Origin: Rhodocyclaceae bacterium
GTDB lineage: Bacteria; Pseudomonadota; Gammaproteobacteria; Burkholderiales; Rhodocyclaceae
NCBI GenBank assembly: GCA_023150275.1
Contig: JAKLLG010000010.1
Span: 1-64,000, forward strand
Reading direction: 5' to 3'
Length of the DNA stretch: 64,000 nucleotides
The notes below the pieces were generated by a model. It was not told the DNA's origin, made no database searches, and saw only the letters and a list, made by a program, of their open reading frames with translations. The translations under genes and the position numbers were made by a program. Positions 8,428-17,003 of the stretch are shown piece after piece; the stretch's first letter is position 1; every line of letters starts with the position of its first letter.

Positions 8428-9303
8428 ATGACTGATCTTTCCACCTTCCTCGCCCGCGCCGAGAGACTTCTCGACCGCATCGAGTCCGCCTTGCCCGCGG
8501 CGCCGCAGGTACCCGACTGGAAATCCGCGATCGCCTTTCGCTGGCGCAAATCCGGCGGGCGCGGCTGGCTGCAGCCGGTGGCAAAACCGCATCCGATCCG
8601 GCTCGCCGACCTGCACGACATCGACGACCAGAAGGAACGTATCGTCGCCAACACGCGCCAGTTCGTTGCCGGCCAGCCGGCCAACAACGTGCTGCTCACC
8701 GGTACGCGCGGCTGCGGCAAATCCTCGCTGATCAAGGCGCTGTTGAACGACTACGCGAAGAAGGGGCTGCGCCTGATCGAGGTGGACAAGGGCGATCTCG
8801 TCGATCTGCCGGATATCGTCGAGCTGCTCGACGGCCGGCCGGAGCGCTTCATGATCTTCTGCGACGACCTTTCCTTCGAGGCCAGCGACGCCAGCTACAA
8901 GGCGCTGAAGGTGGTGCTCGACGGCTCGGTGGCGGCACCGCCGGACAACGTGCTGATCTATGCCACCTCGAACCGCCGCCACCTGATGCCCGAGTATTTT
9001 TCCGAGAATCTGGAAGCGCACTCGGTCGGTGAGGAAATCCATCCGGGCGAGGCCGTCGAGGAAAAGGTGTCGCTCTCGGAACGCTTTGGCCTGTGGATTT
9101 CGTTTTACCCATTCACGCAGGAAGAGTACCTCGACATCGTTGCGCACTGGCTGCAGCATTTTGGTATCGCAGCGGCCGAGGTTGCCTCCGCCGAGCGCGA
9201 TGCGCTGAACTGGGCGCTGCAGCGCGGCTCGCGCAGCGGGCGCGTGGCCTGGCAGTTCGCCAAGGACTGGGCCGGCAGCAAGGCCGGAAAGAAACGCAAG
9301 TGA
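8428..9303 (+). CDS. DUF815 family P-loop ATPase (AAA+)
   Basis: 291-aa cytoplasmic ATPase. Walker A is GTRGCGKS at residues 92-99, and Walker B is FMIFCDDLSFE near 137. A sensor-like segment, LIYATSNRRHLMP, follows, and the C-terminal lid contains LGLWISFYPF-type sequence. This is the DUF815 pattern, a small AAA+ group widespread in Proteobacteria whose role is not established. The ATG at 8428 is chosen because the conserved domain begins directly after it; the longer upstream frame is antisense to mltA. It overlaps the next gene by 4 bp, so the two are probably co-translated. Confidence 0.85.
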   Translation: MTDLSTFLARAERLLDRIESALPAAPQVPDWKSAIAFRWRKSGGRGWLQPVAKPHPIRLADLHDIDDQKERIVANTRQFVAGQPANNVLLTGTRGCGKSSLIKALLNDYAKKGLRLIEVDKGDLVDLPDIVELLDGRPERFMIFCDDLSFEASDASYKALKVVLDGSVAAPPDNVLIYATSNRRHLMPEYFSENLEAHSVGEEIHPGEAVEEKVSLSERFGLWISFYPFTQEEYLDIVAHWLQHFGIAAAEVASAERDALNWALQRGSRSGRVAWQFAKDWAGSKAGKKRK

Positions 9304-10292
9304 GCAAGGTGACGCTGGTTTCCGCCGCGGTACTGCTGCGCGGCGCGATAACGCACGCCGGCGAGTGCCCACGGGAGAGCGCCGGGGAGCACACCGAATT
9401 CCTGCTCGCGCGCCGCCCCGAGGGCAAGGTCTACGCAGGCTGGTGGGAGTTTCCCGGCGGCAAGGTCGAAGCGGGCGAGAACTTTCGCGATGCGCTGGTC
9501 CGCGAACTGCACGAAGAGCTTGGCATCACGATCACGCAGGCAACGCCCTGGCTGACCCGCGAGTTCGTTTATCCGCACGCGACGGTACGCATCCGTTTTT
9601 TTCGTGTCACCGCGTGGGAAGGCGAGATTCACCCGCACGAGCATGATGCGATCGCCTGGCTGAAGCACGACGATTACACGCAGGGCCGGCCCACCGTCGA
9701 TCCGATCCTGCCGGCGAACGGACCGATCCTGAAGGCACTGGCGTTGCCGTGTGTCTGCGCGATCACCAATGCGGAAGGAAACGGGGTCGAGGCTGAACTG
9801 GCACGGCTCGACCGAGCGCTCGCCGACGGCTTGCGCTTCGTGCAGGTGCGCGACAAGCGGCTGCCGGCTGCCGATCGGGCGCGTTTTGCGCAGGAGGTCG
9901 TCGCACGCGGCCACGCGCATGGCGCCATCGTCGTCGTCAATGACGATGCGGCGCTGGCAGCACGCAGCGGCGCCGATGGCCTGCACCTGTCAGCGGCCGC
10001 ATTGAGGCAACTGGCGTCGAGGCCGGCTTTCGGCTGGGTTGGCGCGTCGTGCCACACGCATGAAGAACTTGCCCGCGCCGCCGAACTGGAACTCGATTAC
10101 GCCCTGCTCGGCGCGGTGCTCCCGACGCCGACACACCCGGAAACGCATGGCACGGGCTGGCCGGCGTTCGAGACGATGATCGAACGTTCACCGTTGCCGG
10201 TGTTCGCGCTGGGCGGGCTGCGGCCGGCAATGCGGCCGGAAGCGCAGTCGCACGGCGCCCACGGCGTCGCGCTGATGCGCGGCTGGGGCTAA
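9300..10292 (+). CDS. Nudix (MutT-like) hydrolase fused to a ThiE-like domain
   Basis: 330-aa two-domain protein beginning with GTG at 9300, overlapping the stop of the ATPase gene. Residues 1-140 are a MutT-type Nudix hydrolase with the box [20 protein letters not shown] followed by ELGI, expected to remove 8-oxo-dGTP. Residues about 150-330 resemble thiamine-phosphate synthase: [33 protein letters not shown] and a C-terminal FALGGL. The ThiE T-x-T-K phosphate segment is altered ([11 protein letters not shown]), so catalysis by that half is doubtful. Nudix-ThiE fusions are known in Proteobacteria. The neighbouring yacG matches the conserved mutT-yacG-zapD-coaE grouping. Confidence 0.88.
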   Translation: MSKVTLVSAAVLLRGAITHAGECPRESAGEHTEFLLARRPEGKVYAGWWEFPGGKVEAGENFRDALVRELHEELGITITQATPWLTREFVYPHATVRIRFFRVTAWEGEIHPHEHDAIAWLKHDDYTQGRPTVDPILPANGPILKALALPCVCAITNAEGNGVEAELARLDRALADGLRFVQVRDKRLPAADRARFAQEVVARGHAHGAIVVVNDDAALAARSGADGLHLSAAALRQLASRPAFGWVGASCHTHEELARAAELELDYALLGAVLPTPTHPETHGTGWPAFETMIERSPLPVFALGGLRPAMRPEAQSHGAHGVALMRGWG

Positions 10293-10486
10293 TCCTTCGA
10301 CGGAACGCCGTCTTCCGGCAAGCCCTGCGCCTCCTGCACCGGCACCCGATACGATTCATCCGCCCAGCAACCGAGGTCGATCAGCTTGCAGCGCTCCGAG
10401 CAGAAAGGGCGCCACTTGTTCTCGGTACTCCAGACGGACTCATCCCCACACTGCGGGCAGCGCACTTTCGGCGGTTGTTGTGCCAT
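10289..10486 (-). CDS. yacG: DNA gyrase inhibitor YacG
   Basis: 65-aa zinc-finger protein. It has the CPQC...CSERC four-cysteine pattern (residues about 10-32), [20 protein letters not shown] and the acidic tail typical of YacG, which binds GyrB and inhibits gyrase. The ATG at 10486 gives the normal length. Its TAG stop overlaps the TAA stop of the convergent Nudix gene. In relatives it directly follows zapD; here 8.5 kb of inserted DNA separates the two. Confidence 0.93.
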   Translation of the reverse strand: MAQQPPKVRCPQCGDESVWSTENKWRPFCSERCKLIDLGCWADESYRVPVQEAQGLPEDGVPSKD

Positions 10487-10505
10487 TGCGGTTCCGGAAT
10501 ACTCG

Positions 10506-10793
10506 TTACGAGAGCGCATTCAATACTGCGCCGGGATCCTTCTCTATCACGTTCAGCAGGACAAGCGCCGGACCTTGTGGCGTGCGATCGCCACGCTCCC
10601 AGTGGCGTAGCGTTGCCACGGAAAAACCGAAACGTGCGGCGAACTGTTCCTGCGTCATCGCCACTCGGCGCCGCAGCGCCCGTACATCCACGGGCTGGGG
10701 ACGGTACACGCGCACATCCGTACCGGCACCCCCTTGCGCATGCGCGATAGCCTCGTGCAGCCCCTGCCTGATGCTTTCGAATGCTTTGCTCAT
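10506..10793 (-). CDS. HigA-type helix-turn-helix antitoxin
   Basis: 95-aa XRE-like DNA-binding protein. Residues about 45-75 form a helix-turn-helix ([20 protein letters not shown], then [11 protein letters not shown]). Its ATG overlaps the stop of the upstream RelE-like toxin gene by 4 bp (ATGA), giving the toxin-first order of higBA systems. Expected to neutralise the toxin and repress the operon by binding the dyad at 11144-11158. It lies just outside the direct repeat bounding the integrative element. Confidence 0.85.
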   Translation of the reverse strand: MSKAFESIRQGLHEAIAHAQGGAGTDVRVYRPQPVDVRALRRRVAMTQEQFAARFGFSVATLRHWERGDRTPQGPALVLLNVIEKDPGAVLNALS

Positions 10794-11131
10794 GATGCTT
10801 GCTCCTGGCCAGCGGCCACCAATATATCCACGAGTTCCGCAAGCGCATTTCGTTCCGCCCTGCTCAGGTTGGCTCTCTCGTTCTTTGCAAAGAGCGTCAG
10901 CAGATAGAGCGGCAACGTAGCGCTATGAAAGTAGTAGATCACGCGTACTCCACCACTTTTACCGCGTCCGCCTCGGGCCCAGCGAAGCTTGCGAACACCA
11001 CCCGTGCCTTCCATCAGATCACCGGCACGCGGATGGGCCGCAAGGTAGGACAGCAAATCCCGCCGCTCGTCGTCACTCAGCAATTTCTCGGCGCGGCGGA
11101 CGTACTCCGGGGTTTCGGCGACGGTTTGCAC
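10790..11131 (-). CDS. RelE/HigB-type toxin
   Basis: 113-aa protein of the RelE/ParE fold, expected to be a ribosome-dependent mRNA interferase. The core is visible: LSDDERRDLLSYLAAHP, GTGGVRKLRWARGGRGKSGG, VRVIYYFHS and LYLLTLFAKNERANLSRAE. It begins with GTG at 11131 without an obvious ribosome-binding site. Coupled to the downstream antitoxin by a 4-bp overlap. This HigB2/RelE subgroup usually comes with XRE antitoxins, as here. Confidence 0.88.
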   Translation of the reverse strand: MQTVAETPEYVRRAEKLLSDDERRDLLSYLAAHPRAGDLMEGTGGVRKLRWARGGRGKSGGVRVIYYFHSATLPLYLLTLFAKNERANLSRAERNALAELVDILVAAGQEQAS

Positions 11132-11143
11132 TAGAGCGGAATG

Positions 11144-11158
11144 TAATCCAATGGATTA
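11144..11158. promoter_or_regulatory. Operator-like dyad before the toxin-antitoxin operon
   Basis: Perfect inverted repeat TAATCCA-A-TGGATTA centred about 20 bp upstream of the toxin start codon, the usual place for the antitoxin's autorepression site. Further upstream, to 11297, only short dyads are visible (TGTAGC-GGT-GCTACA at 11210-11224, GTTGA-N6-TCAAC near 11170-11186) and no gene. Confidence 0.55.
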
Positions 11159-11297
11159 GTTTCTGTCCAGTTGACGGACATCAACTGAAGGGGTTTCTGC
11201 GATTTGCGGTGTAGCGGTGCTACAGGTCAGAAGGTAACGGCGAAAATTGCCGTTATTGATTGTGCGGCAATGGTTTTCATCTTTGCATTTCTCCGTG

Positions 11298-11317
11298 GCT
11301 ACTCATGTAGCTACTCA
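11298..11317. repeat. Left copy of the 20-bp element-boundary repeat
   Basis: Contains two copies of GCTACTCA 12 bp apart, identical and in the same orientation as 18890-18909. Candidate attachment site or integrase arm-binding site. The stretch from 11318 to 11475 holds no gene or clear signal. Confidence 0.6.
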
Positions 11318-11475
11318 GACTAGGGGCGCTGGGTAGATTCTACCCCTCCCCCCATTGAATAACGCGGTTGCGAGAAGATACTTAACCGGGCGGTCTATCG
11401 GGCAAATGTCGGCGACTTTTTACCCGCCCTCCCCCTATTGCCCCCTTTGGGCGCCGCCGTGACTGGCGAACAATC

Positions 11476-11519
11476 GGGGCGCGAATGACCCGTATGCGAA
11501 TAGCTCAGGAAGGACCCGC
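11476..11519. repeat. 44-bp imperfect direct repeat, copy 1
   Basis: Begins GGGGCGCGAATGACCC and ends CAGGAAGGACCCGC, with a diverged 14-bp middle. The second copy is at 12074-12117, exactly 598 bp away. The two copies flank the truncated IS5 transposase, so it may be an older duplication or the boundary of a nested insertion. Confidence 0.6.
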
Positions 11520-11990
11520 GCCCAATCTGGCAACAATACCAGCCTCCGCGATCTCCCCCGCCCGAATCTTCCATCCCTGCCGGGCCAGGCATGCCGCAAC
11601 GTCGGCGGCGATCTCTCCCGCCACCCCGTGCCGCTCGATCAGCTTGCGAAAGTTGTGCATCGTTGTCTCGTCCGGCGCGGCCCGCTCCCAGGTCAGCCCC
11701 AGCCCCATGAATTCCCTGATCGCAACGCTATCGGTTGCCGCATCTTGTGCCGCCCGATCCGACAGGGCGAACCACTGCCGCACGAAATACAGGCGCAGCA
11801 GCGGGCGCAGCGGGTACGGCGGGCGCCCCTTCCCTCGCTTCGGATAGTGCAGCTCGATCCGGGTTTCCCATCGCCCCCAGGGAAAGAGGCGGTCAGCTTC
11901 GGCGAGAAACTGCGCGCGGCGCGTTCGAAGCGCGGCAGGCGGAATTGCCCGCCATTCGTCCAAGGTTTCGCCCTCTACTTCATGCGCCAT
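11505..11990 (-). pseudogene. Truncated IS5-family transposase
   Basis: The N-terminal 161 residues of an IS5-type transposase: the substrate-fold region GRGRPPYPLRPLLRLYFVRQ-like sequence, DSVAIREFMGL and DETTMHNFRKLIERHG. The reading frame then ends a few residues past RAGEIAEAGIVA, just where the first catalytic Asp (normally the DATII/DATLI segment) should begin. The catalytic DDE core is therefore missing and the gene is dead. It runs to the edge of the 44-bp repeat at 11476-11519, suggesting that recombination between repeats removed the 3' part. Confidence 0.75.
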
Positions 11991-12073
11991 TTACTCACCC
12001 CTGAAAAAGTCTCGAAAATCGCGGATTGTTCATTGTTCATATTGGGGGACTCGCCACTACCTACCCCCCTAGC

Positions 12074-12117
12074 GGGGCGCGAATGACCCTCAGCCTTAAA
12101 CCCCAGGAAGGACCCGC
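12074..12117. repeat. 44-bp imperfect direct repeat, copy 2
   Basis: Partner of 11476-11519, with the same 16-bp and 14-bp ends and the same internal spacing. From 12118 to 12247 there is no convincing gene, only a GC-rich dyad (GCCGGCC-GTC-GCCGGCC-like near 12145-12163). Confidence 0.6.
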
Positions 12118-12247
12118 AACGCTCCGGCGCTCGGTTCATATCTCTGCCGGCCGTCGCCGGCCAGACTGAACAGCGACGCGCCACCTCGGCGCGAAATCAA
12201 TCCTCCCCGCCCCCTCCCCGCGCGTTGTGTTTCGCATGCGCTCGGGG

Positions 12248-12395
12248 TTCCACCCCTGCAAAAACAGGTGGGACAACTGGGACAACTGGGACACTCGCCG
12301 GAAAGCCGCACGGTTAAGGGAAACAGCCTGTCCCGTTTATGCCTTCGTCACTGGGACGCAACTGGGACAGGTGGGACACTTCGGAATCAGGATGT
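12248..12395. repeat. 148-bp inverted repeat with GGGACA array, left copy
   Basis: Inverted copy of 17381-17528 with 4 mismatches and no gaps (97% identical). It holds three GGGACAACT-type units at exact 9-bp spacing (12270, 12279, 12288), then GGGACG at 12353, GGGACA at 12364 and 12373, and one reverse-oriented unit near 12329. It ends one base before the stop codon of the adjacent minus-strand gene. The array looks like iterons for a replication initiator, or binding sites for an element regulator. Confidence 0.85.
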
Positions 12396-12396
12396 G

Positions 12397-12762
12397 TCAC
12401 GACGGCGCACCGCTTCGGCCGCTCGGGTACAGAAGGCAGGCCCATTTCGTCTGCCCGTGCCGTTGATCTGGATCATTCGGCAGGGGCGTGAATCCCTCGC
12501 AGCGGCGCAGAATGTCCCGTATCGGTGTATAACCACGGCTTGCCACAAACTCCCGCCGCTGCGCCGCGAGACATACGCCACGCTCCCCCAGGTTGCCGCA
12601 CTCGGCACAGCGGCGCCGGTCGTCGCCCTCGCGCTCGCGAGCGGCAATATCCGCATCGATCTCGGGCGCGGCATCGCTCGCCCCTGTATCGGGCGCCGGG
12701 TTGCTGTCCTCCACAACTGGCGCGGGCTTCGGTTGCAGCATACCGTCCCAATCAATCCGCAT
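12397..12762 (-). CDS. Cys-rich hypothetical protein of the integrative element
   Basis: 121-aa cytoplasmic protein of unknown function. The ATG at 12762 (MRIDWDGMLQPKPAP) overlaps the 3' end of the primase-helicase gene, so translation is probably coupled. The first half is acidic and low-complexity. The second half has RRCAECGNLGERGVCLAA and, later, RRCEGFTPLPNDPDQR, four cysteines spaced like a small zinc-binding unit. Similar small CxxC proteins often follow primase genes in phage-like islands (general knowledge, not searched). Its stop abuts the 148-bp inverted repeat. Confidence 0.6.
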   Translation of the reverse strand: MRIDWDGMLQPKPAPVVEDSNPAPDTGASDAAPEIDADIAAREREGDDRRRCAECGNLGERGVCLAAQRREFVASRGYTPIRDILRRCEGFTPLPNDPDQRHGQTKWACLLYPSGRSGAPS

Positions 12763-15613
12763 CGCCGTCGCCCTCATCGTCCCAGATCGCCGGCAAGACA
12801 TGCACGACACGCGGGCGTCCTTCGGTCGGTATCGTGTGCCTTGTCAGCCATTCTCGCTTCGCTTCGCTGCCGCGCTCCACGAATCCACGCGCAGCCAGCA
12901 TGCGCCCCACGGCAGCCGCTTCGAATCCCTTGCAAACGCGGGTGCGCCAGACCTCACCGAAAATGAAGTATTCGACGGCATCGGTAACGGGATCGAGGCG
13001 CCGATAGCCGGCCCGGTCGGATCGCACGGCCGCATGCTTCTCGGTATCGTTCGCCGGCCGGTCCATATCGGAGAATGCAGACTCACCATAGCGCCGCAGG
13101 AATTCCCGCACGGCTTGCAGCGCCGCCCGTTCCTCGGCGTTGCCCTCGCCGCCACGGCGCGACAACCAGGCATCGAAACAGGTGCGCGCCGCCTGCATGG
13201 CCTCGCCCGGCTGCCACGGCACGATGCCCCAGCGTTGCGCCAGTTCGCCGGCTGCGCCGACAAGCGCGAAGCGGTCGGCAACACGGCGCGCCTGCCCGTG
13301 CGCTCCTTCGCTCAGGTGCGCCGTCTGGAATTTCCGCTGCGCCTCTTTCACTGTGTCGGCGACTTCGTGCTGATGCTTCGCCAGCTTTTCCAGGTACGCC
13401 ACGAATGCGCCGCCGTAGTTGCGCCGCGCGGCCTCGGTCAATGCCTTCGAAAGCTCGGCGCCGCCCGCGTGGCCGTGCAGTTCTTCGAAGATGCCAAAGC
13501 CCTTGCCGGCATCGGCGGGGATCTCGGCAAGGCGCAATTCCTGCCCGGCGCGCGGCTTGCGGTTCTTCTCGCCCATATGTTCAGCCAGGCCGATTTCGCC
13601 CGCCGACAGAAACAGCACACGCCAGCTTGCCCGCGCCCGCAGCCCGCCCGTGCGTTGCGCCCGGCCTTTCGCTGCACCATTGGCGAGCAGATAGACGGTT
13701 TCGCCGGCAACCTCGGGGGCGACCTGTGCAAGCTCATCAATCGGCAGCAGTGCGTCGCAGTGCGCGAGCGCGACGGCCTCGGTTGCGTTATCCGTGGCGC
13801 GCCAGCTTTGCAGATACTCACGCCCGCCGCAGGCACTCGCAGCGACGCGCAAGGCGGTCGTCTTTCCGCCGCTTGAATCGCTCCGCAGGTGAAAGCCGCC
13901 GCCGTCCATTCCAACCAAGTAGAGCAGGGGTGCGGCAAAGGAAACCGACACGGCGAACAACAAACGGGAATTGCCACTGCATAACGCAGCGACACCCTCC
14001 TGCCAGCCTCGCAAGGTGCCATGCGTGGCGAAGGTTGCAGCCGATACCGATTCGTTTTCGTACAGCCATTCCTCGCCCGCACCGACTGCCCGATCTGGCA
14101 ACACGAAAACCGCGTCACCGTCCCCGCTGTCATGCCACCCCGTGCGGCTCGTCACGCGGGCGCGCGCCTTCGGCGTCGCTTCGATCAGGTATTGCCGCAG
14201 CAACTGCCGCCCGCCCGGCGCAATGTGCAGCCCGGCATCGCGCAGGATTCTTTCCAGCTCGATACCGTCGCCCGACAGCATCGAATCGGGAATGATCCGG
14301 CGCTTCGGGTTGCGGTCGGGATCGGCGAATGAAACCAGCTTGCCCCATCCTTCGCCGTGCGGATTCCGCACACGCGCGACGATTTCCAGCCAGGCACAAA
14401 CCCAGGCGGGCGCCTTCTCGGGCGCATGGAAATAGACGCCGCGCTCGATCAGTTCGAAGCGCCGCGCGGGGGCTTCGTCGTGCGCTGCGCCGCCCTTCGC
14501 TTCGTTCGTCTTGCGCGTGTCGGCACTGGCGCGCGGCAGCTCGATCAATGCCGACGGCAGCAGCAGTGCGACATGCGCGGCTGTCCAATCGCGGGCGAGC
14601 AGGTCGGCGGCATCGTCGCCGGCTTGCAGGGGTTCGCCGGGGGTCAGGATCACAGCGCCGTCCGCCTCGCCCGGCGTCGCCGAAAAACGCCCCAGATCAA
14701 AGCGGGCGACACGCTGCGCGCCGACTGCATGCAGCGCCGATGCGACGGCCTGCATTGCCTTCTCGCCGGCTTCGTCATTGTCAGGCCACAGCCAAACCTC
14801 GCGCCCGGCCAGCGGCGAGAAATCGGCCTTGCCGACGGCTTGCGCGCCCCCCTGCCAGCAAATGACAGGATGATCCGGCAGCAGCAGCGCGGCAGCGCCG
14901 GCCGCCTTCTCCCCTTCGACGATAACCACGGGCGCAGACTTCGCGAGCGACGGCAGGCCGTAGAGCGGTTGCGGCGCGGGCGGCCCCTTGTATCGCCATT
15001 CCAGACGGCCGGCAGCGGTACGCCACAGCGACAGCGGGGCGAATTGTTTGCGCTCGCCTTCTGCCTTCGCTTCCCAGCGATCAACCAGGAATGCGGGGCG
15101 ACCGTCTTGCGTGTGATACACCCAGCGCAGCGAAGGCGCGCCGTGCCTCGGGTGGGTGCTTGGCGGGGGCGGGGCTTCGTCCGGTATCGGCATGATGCAC
15201 ACATCGCCGGCCGGCGCTTGGCGCGCTGCGCCGTGCGATTTTTCCGGGGCGGGCGATGCCCTACCCTTCGCCGCGTTCCGTTCGTTGCTTGTGGCGCGTT
15301 GCCGCGCGTCGCGATTTTCTATGCCGAGAAAGCTGGCCAGTTTTTCGGCCGCTTCGCCCTGACGGACGCCGAGCAGGTACGCGGCGAGCGCGACCAGATC
15401 GCCGCCTTTGTCGCCGCTGGCGAAGTCAGCCCAGGCGCCGGTATCGCGGTTAATCGTGAAGCTGCCGGGCTTCGTGTCGGCGCGCCTCGGGTTGATCGGC
15501 AGATATTCACGGCCCTGATTCTTGCCGCCACCTATGCCGAGCCAATCGGCGACATTATCGAAGCGGGCGAGCGCCGTGGTTGCGACCGTGCGAATAAGAT
15601 CAGCGCCCGCCAT
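12752..15613 (-). CDS. DUF927 primase-helicase of the integrative element
   Basis: 953-aa replication protein. Residues about 1-100 carry an N-terminal primase-associated region (GRYLPINPRR-like, DTGAWADFASGDKGGDLVAL). A Toprim-like segment follows ([32 protein letters not shown]). Residues about 380-720 are a DUF927 helicase-like ATPase with Walker A DSSGGKTTA and Walker B LLPIDELAQ. The C-terminal third is variable. It resembles the single large replication proteins of P4-like satellites, expected to prime and unwind at the element's own origin. Overlaps the genes on both sides, so the module appears to be one operon. Confidence 0.85.
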   Translation of the reverse strand: MAGADLIRTVATTALARFDNVADWLGIGGGKNQGREYLPINPRRADTKPGSFTINRDTGAWADFASGDKGGDLVALAAYLLGVRQGEAAEKLASFLGIENRDARQRATSNERNAAKGRASPAPEKSHGAARQAPAGDVCIMPIPDEAPPPPSTHPRHGAPSLRWVYHTQDGRPAFLVDRWEAKAEGERKQFAPLSLWRTAAGRLEWRYKGPPAPQPLYGLPSLAKSAPVVIVEGEKAAGAAALLLPDHPVICWQGGAQAVGKADFSPLAGREVWLWPDNDEAGEKAMQAVASALHAVGAQRVARFDLGRFSATPGEADGAVILTPGEPLQAGDDAADLLARDWTAAHVALLLPSALIELPRASADTRKTNEAKGGAAHDEAPARRFELIERGVYFHAPEKAPAWVCAWLEIVARVRNPHGEGWGKLVSFADPDRNPKRRIIPDSMLSGDGIELERILRDAGLHIAPGGRQLLRQYLIEATPKARARVTSRTGWHDSGDGDAVFVLPDRAVGAGEEWLYENESVSAATFATHGTLRGWQEGVAALCSGNSRLLFAVSVSFAAPLLYLVGMDGGGFHLRSDSSGGKTTALRVAASACGGREYLQSWRATDNATEAVALAHCDALLPIDELAQVAPEVAGETVYLLANGAAKGRAQRTGGLRARASWRVLFLSAGEIGLAEHMGEKNRKPRAGQELRLAEIPADAGKGFGIFEELHGHAGGAELSKALTEAARRNYGGAFVAYLEKLAKHQHEVADTVKEAQRKFQTAHLSEGAHGQARRVADRFALVGAAGELAQRWGIVPWQPGEAMQAARTCFDAWLSRRGGEGNAEERAALQAVREFLRRYGESAFSDMDRPANDTEKHAAVRSDRAGYRRLDPVTDAVEYFIFGEVWRTRVCKGFEAAAVGRMLAARGFVERGSEAKREWLTRHTIPTEGRPRVVHVLPAIWDDEGDGDAD

Positions 15614-15965
15614 GCTTGCCGCCCCCGTTTCGCTTCGGATCGGTCAGCCAATGGAATGCGTCGGACGCGGAAACCGCCAGCCCGTACAATTCCTGTTCGA
15701 TTCCGGCGAGACGTTCAATCAACATCGGTTCGCCCGTGCTTGCGCCTTGATCCGCAACAGCCAGGCAGGCATCGCGAACACGCGCAAGCGAAACAGCAAC
15801 GACCAGCGCCGGAAGCAAGCCGGGCGGGCTATCCGATCCGCCTGCCGGATAGTTCTTATGCTCGATTGCGCTGGCAACAGATAACGCCTTCTCCGTTTCA
15901 TCGGCGATCTTGCGCCACTCGTCGGACTTGTTGGCAATCAAGTTGAGATGAGGAGGATTATTCAT
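15600..15965 (-). CDS. Hypothetical protein of the integrative element
   Basis: 121-aa soluble protein with no family I recognise. It is rich in Ala and charged residues and mostly helical by composition, with no signal peptide or membrane segment. Overlaps the primase-helicase gene by 14 bp and the upstream 78-aa gene by 8 bp, consistent with a tightly packed operon. The overlaps and operon position support it being real. Confidence 0.6.
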   Translation of the reverse strand: MNNPPHLNLIANKSDEWRKIADETEKALSVASAIEHKNYPAGGSDSPPGLLPALVVAVSLARVRDACLAVADQGASTGEPMLIERLAGIEQELYGLAVSASDAFHWLTDPKRNGGGKHGGR

Positions 15966-16194
15966 TGCTAGCCCTCCACTTCACGTCCGCAACCACATCC
16001 GCATAACCTTGTGGCGACACCTCCGCCCGCGCCGCACAGCGGTTGCAGACCGACGCCATTGCGTGAAGGCGCCCGATTCCTACGAGAATATCGCTCCACT
16101 CATCGCCAAGACGGCTTCCGCAGGCCGCACAGTGCGGACGACGGCGGGCGACGAGTCCGTATGCATCGCTGATTTTTGAATGCCCGACGTTCAT
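15958..16194 (-). CDS. Small four-cysteine protein of the integrative element
   Basis: 78-aa protein with CAACGSRLGDEW and, 25 residues later, VCNRCAARAE: two CxxC pairs that should hold a zinc ribbon. Function unknown. Its ATG overlaps the stop of the AlpA-like gene (ATGA), and its end overlaps the next gene, so it lies within the operon. Such proteins often contact DNA or a polymerase subunit, but nothing here proves that. Confidence 0.6.
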   Translation of the reverse strand: MNVGHSKISDAYGLVARRRPHCAACGSRLGDEWSDILVGIGRLHAMASVCNRCAARAEVSPQGYADVVADVKWRASNE

Positions 16195-16424
16195 TTTCCG
16201 CCCCCCGCCTTCGTTGCCTCGGCGATGCGGGCAGATATCCAGCGATCAACGGATTCGGCAGGCAAGGCCGATGCGCGCTCGCCGAGCTTGACTAGCGGCC
16301 CGATTCGCTGCGCCTTGATCTCGCGGTAACACTGGGAAATGCTGATGCCCATGCGGCGCGCCGCATGGGGGATTTTTTCGAGCGCAGCGACGGTTGCCGA
16401 ACTCGGTATCGCTTGGTTTTCCAT
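16191..16424 (-). CDS. AlpA-like regulator/excisionase
   Basis: 77-aa DNA-binding protein. It has a winged or helix-turn-helix core (IPHAARRMGISISQCYREIK, then GPLVKLGERASALPAESVDRWISARIAEA) typical of AlpA/MerR-like phage regulators that control integrase genes and direct excision. The ATG at 16424 has a GAAGGA ribosome-binding site; the longer frame (from 16451) does not. It is separated from the upstream 157-aa gene by about 100 bp, so it may have its own promoter and could bind the GGGACA arrays or the integrase promoter region (inference). Confidence 0.72.
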   Translation of the reverse strand: MENQAIPSSATVAALEKIPHAARRMGISISQCYREIKAQRIGPLVKLGERASALPAESVDRWISARIAEATKAGGGK

Positions 16425-16529
16425 GATTCGTCCTTCTATGGCACGGCACATGCCGCACGACGAATCTATGGCTTAGGCAGCCTCGTAATCAGTGACACCC
16501 ATGCTTGACCTGTCACCCCAGACGCAGAC

Positions 16530-17003
16530 CTAACGGCGTCCGCCAGGGTTTTTATTCGCTGCAAATAGCCGGTATTGCCGAAGAATAGATTCGGAATTAT
16601 CACGGCCCAGTATCTCAGCCGCACGAATCGAGGCCTTTTCCGGCTTAAGGTTCTCGGCAACCATCAGAAGCGCCACAAGCGTTCCTGCAACATGCACGTT
16701 TGTACGCTTTGCGCGCAGCGCCAGATGCGCGGCATCGAGTACAGCCGGCCCCGAATTTGCCGCTTCCTGCAGCATTGCCATCTCACGCAGCGTTTGATGC
16801 GTTTCGATCCCGGATGCTTTGAAGTGCCGCTCATATTCTCCGGCCAGGTTCCGCTTGCCGTAGAACTCGATCCCGAGCCATTGGCGCAAGGTCTCCGCAA
16901 CCAGCCGCCGTAGGTCGTCTGGCAGCGCATCACCACATTCAAGGATGCGTGTTGCCTCATAGAGCTTCTGCCGGCGCGAAGCAGGATCGTCATTCGCATT
17001 CAT
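16530..17003 (-). CDS. Hypothetical protein of the integrative element
   Basis: 157-aa soluble protein, no family recognised. It contains DDLRRLVAETLRQWLGIEFY, a long helical centre, and a C-terminal AAEILGRDNSESILRQYRLF segment that resembles a helix-turn-helix region seen in small phage proteins. The ATG at 17003 overlaps the stop of the 107-aa gene by 4 bp (ATGA), which fixes the start and argues for co-translation. Confidence 0.6.
   Translation of the reverse strand: MNANDDPASRRQKLYEATRILECGDALPDDLRRLVAETLRQWLGIEFYGKRNLAGEYERHFKASGIETHQTLREMAMLQEAANSGPAVLDAAHLALRAKRTNVHVAGTLVALLMVAENLKPEKASIRAAEILGRDNSESILRQYRLFAANKNPGGRR

Noticed and set aside
11395-11592. 65-codon minus-strand frame next to the truncated transposase
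   Set aside because: Covers the 44-bp repeat and the transposase 3' end; no motif, and a similar peptide arises at the other repeat copy because of the shared DNA.
12248-12395. GGGACA array considered as a CRISPR
   Set aside because: Units are 9 bp with 3-bp gaps, far too short for CRISPR repeats and spacers, and there are no cas genes.
12268-12966. Plus-strand frame beginning MGQLGQLGHSPES and its near copy at 17320-17508 on the minus strand
   Set aside because: Both are translations of the 148-bp inverted repeat. The peptide repeat simply reflects the GGGACAACT units, and the frames diverge at once outside the repeat.
14357-15946. 529-codon plus-strand open frame inside the element
   Set aside because: Antisense to the DUF927 primase-helicase, whose Walker motifs prove the minus strand is coding.
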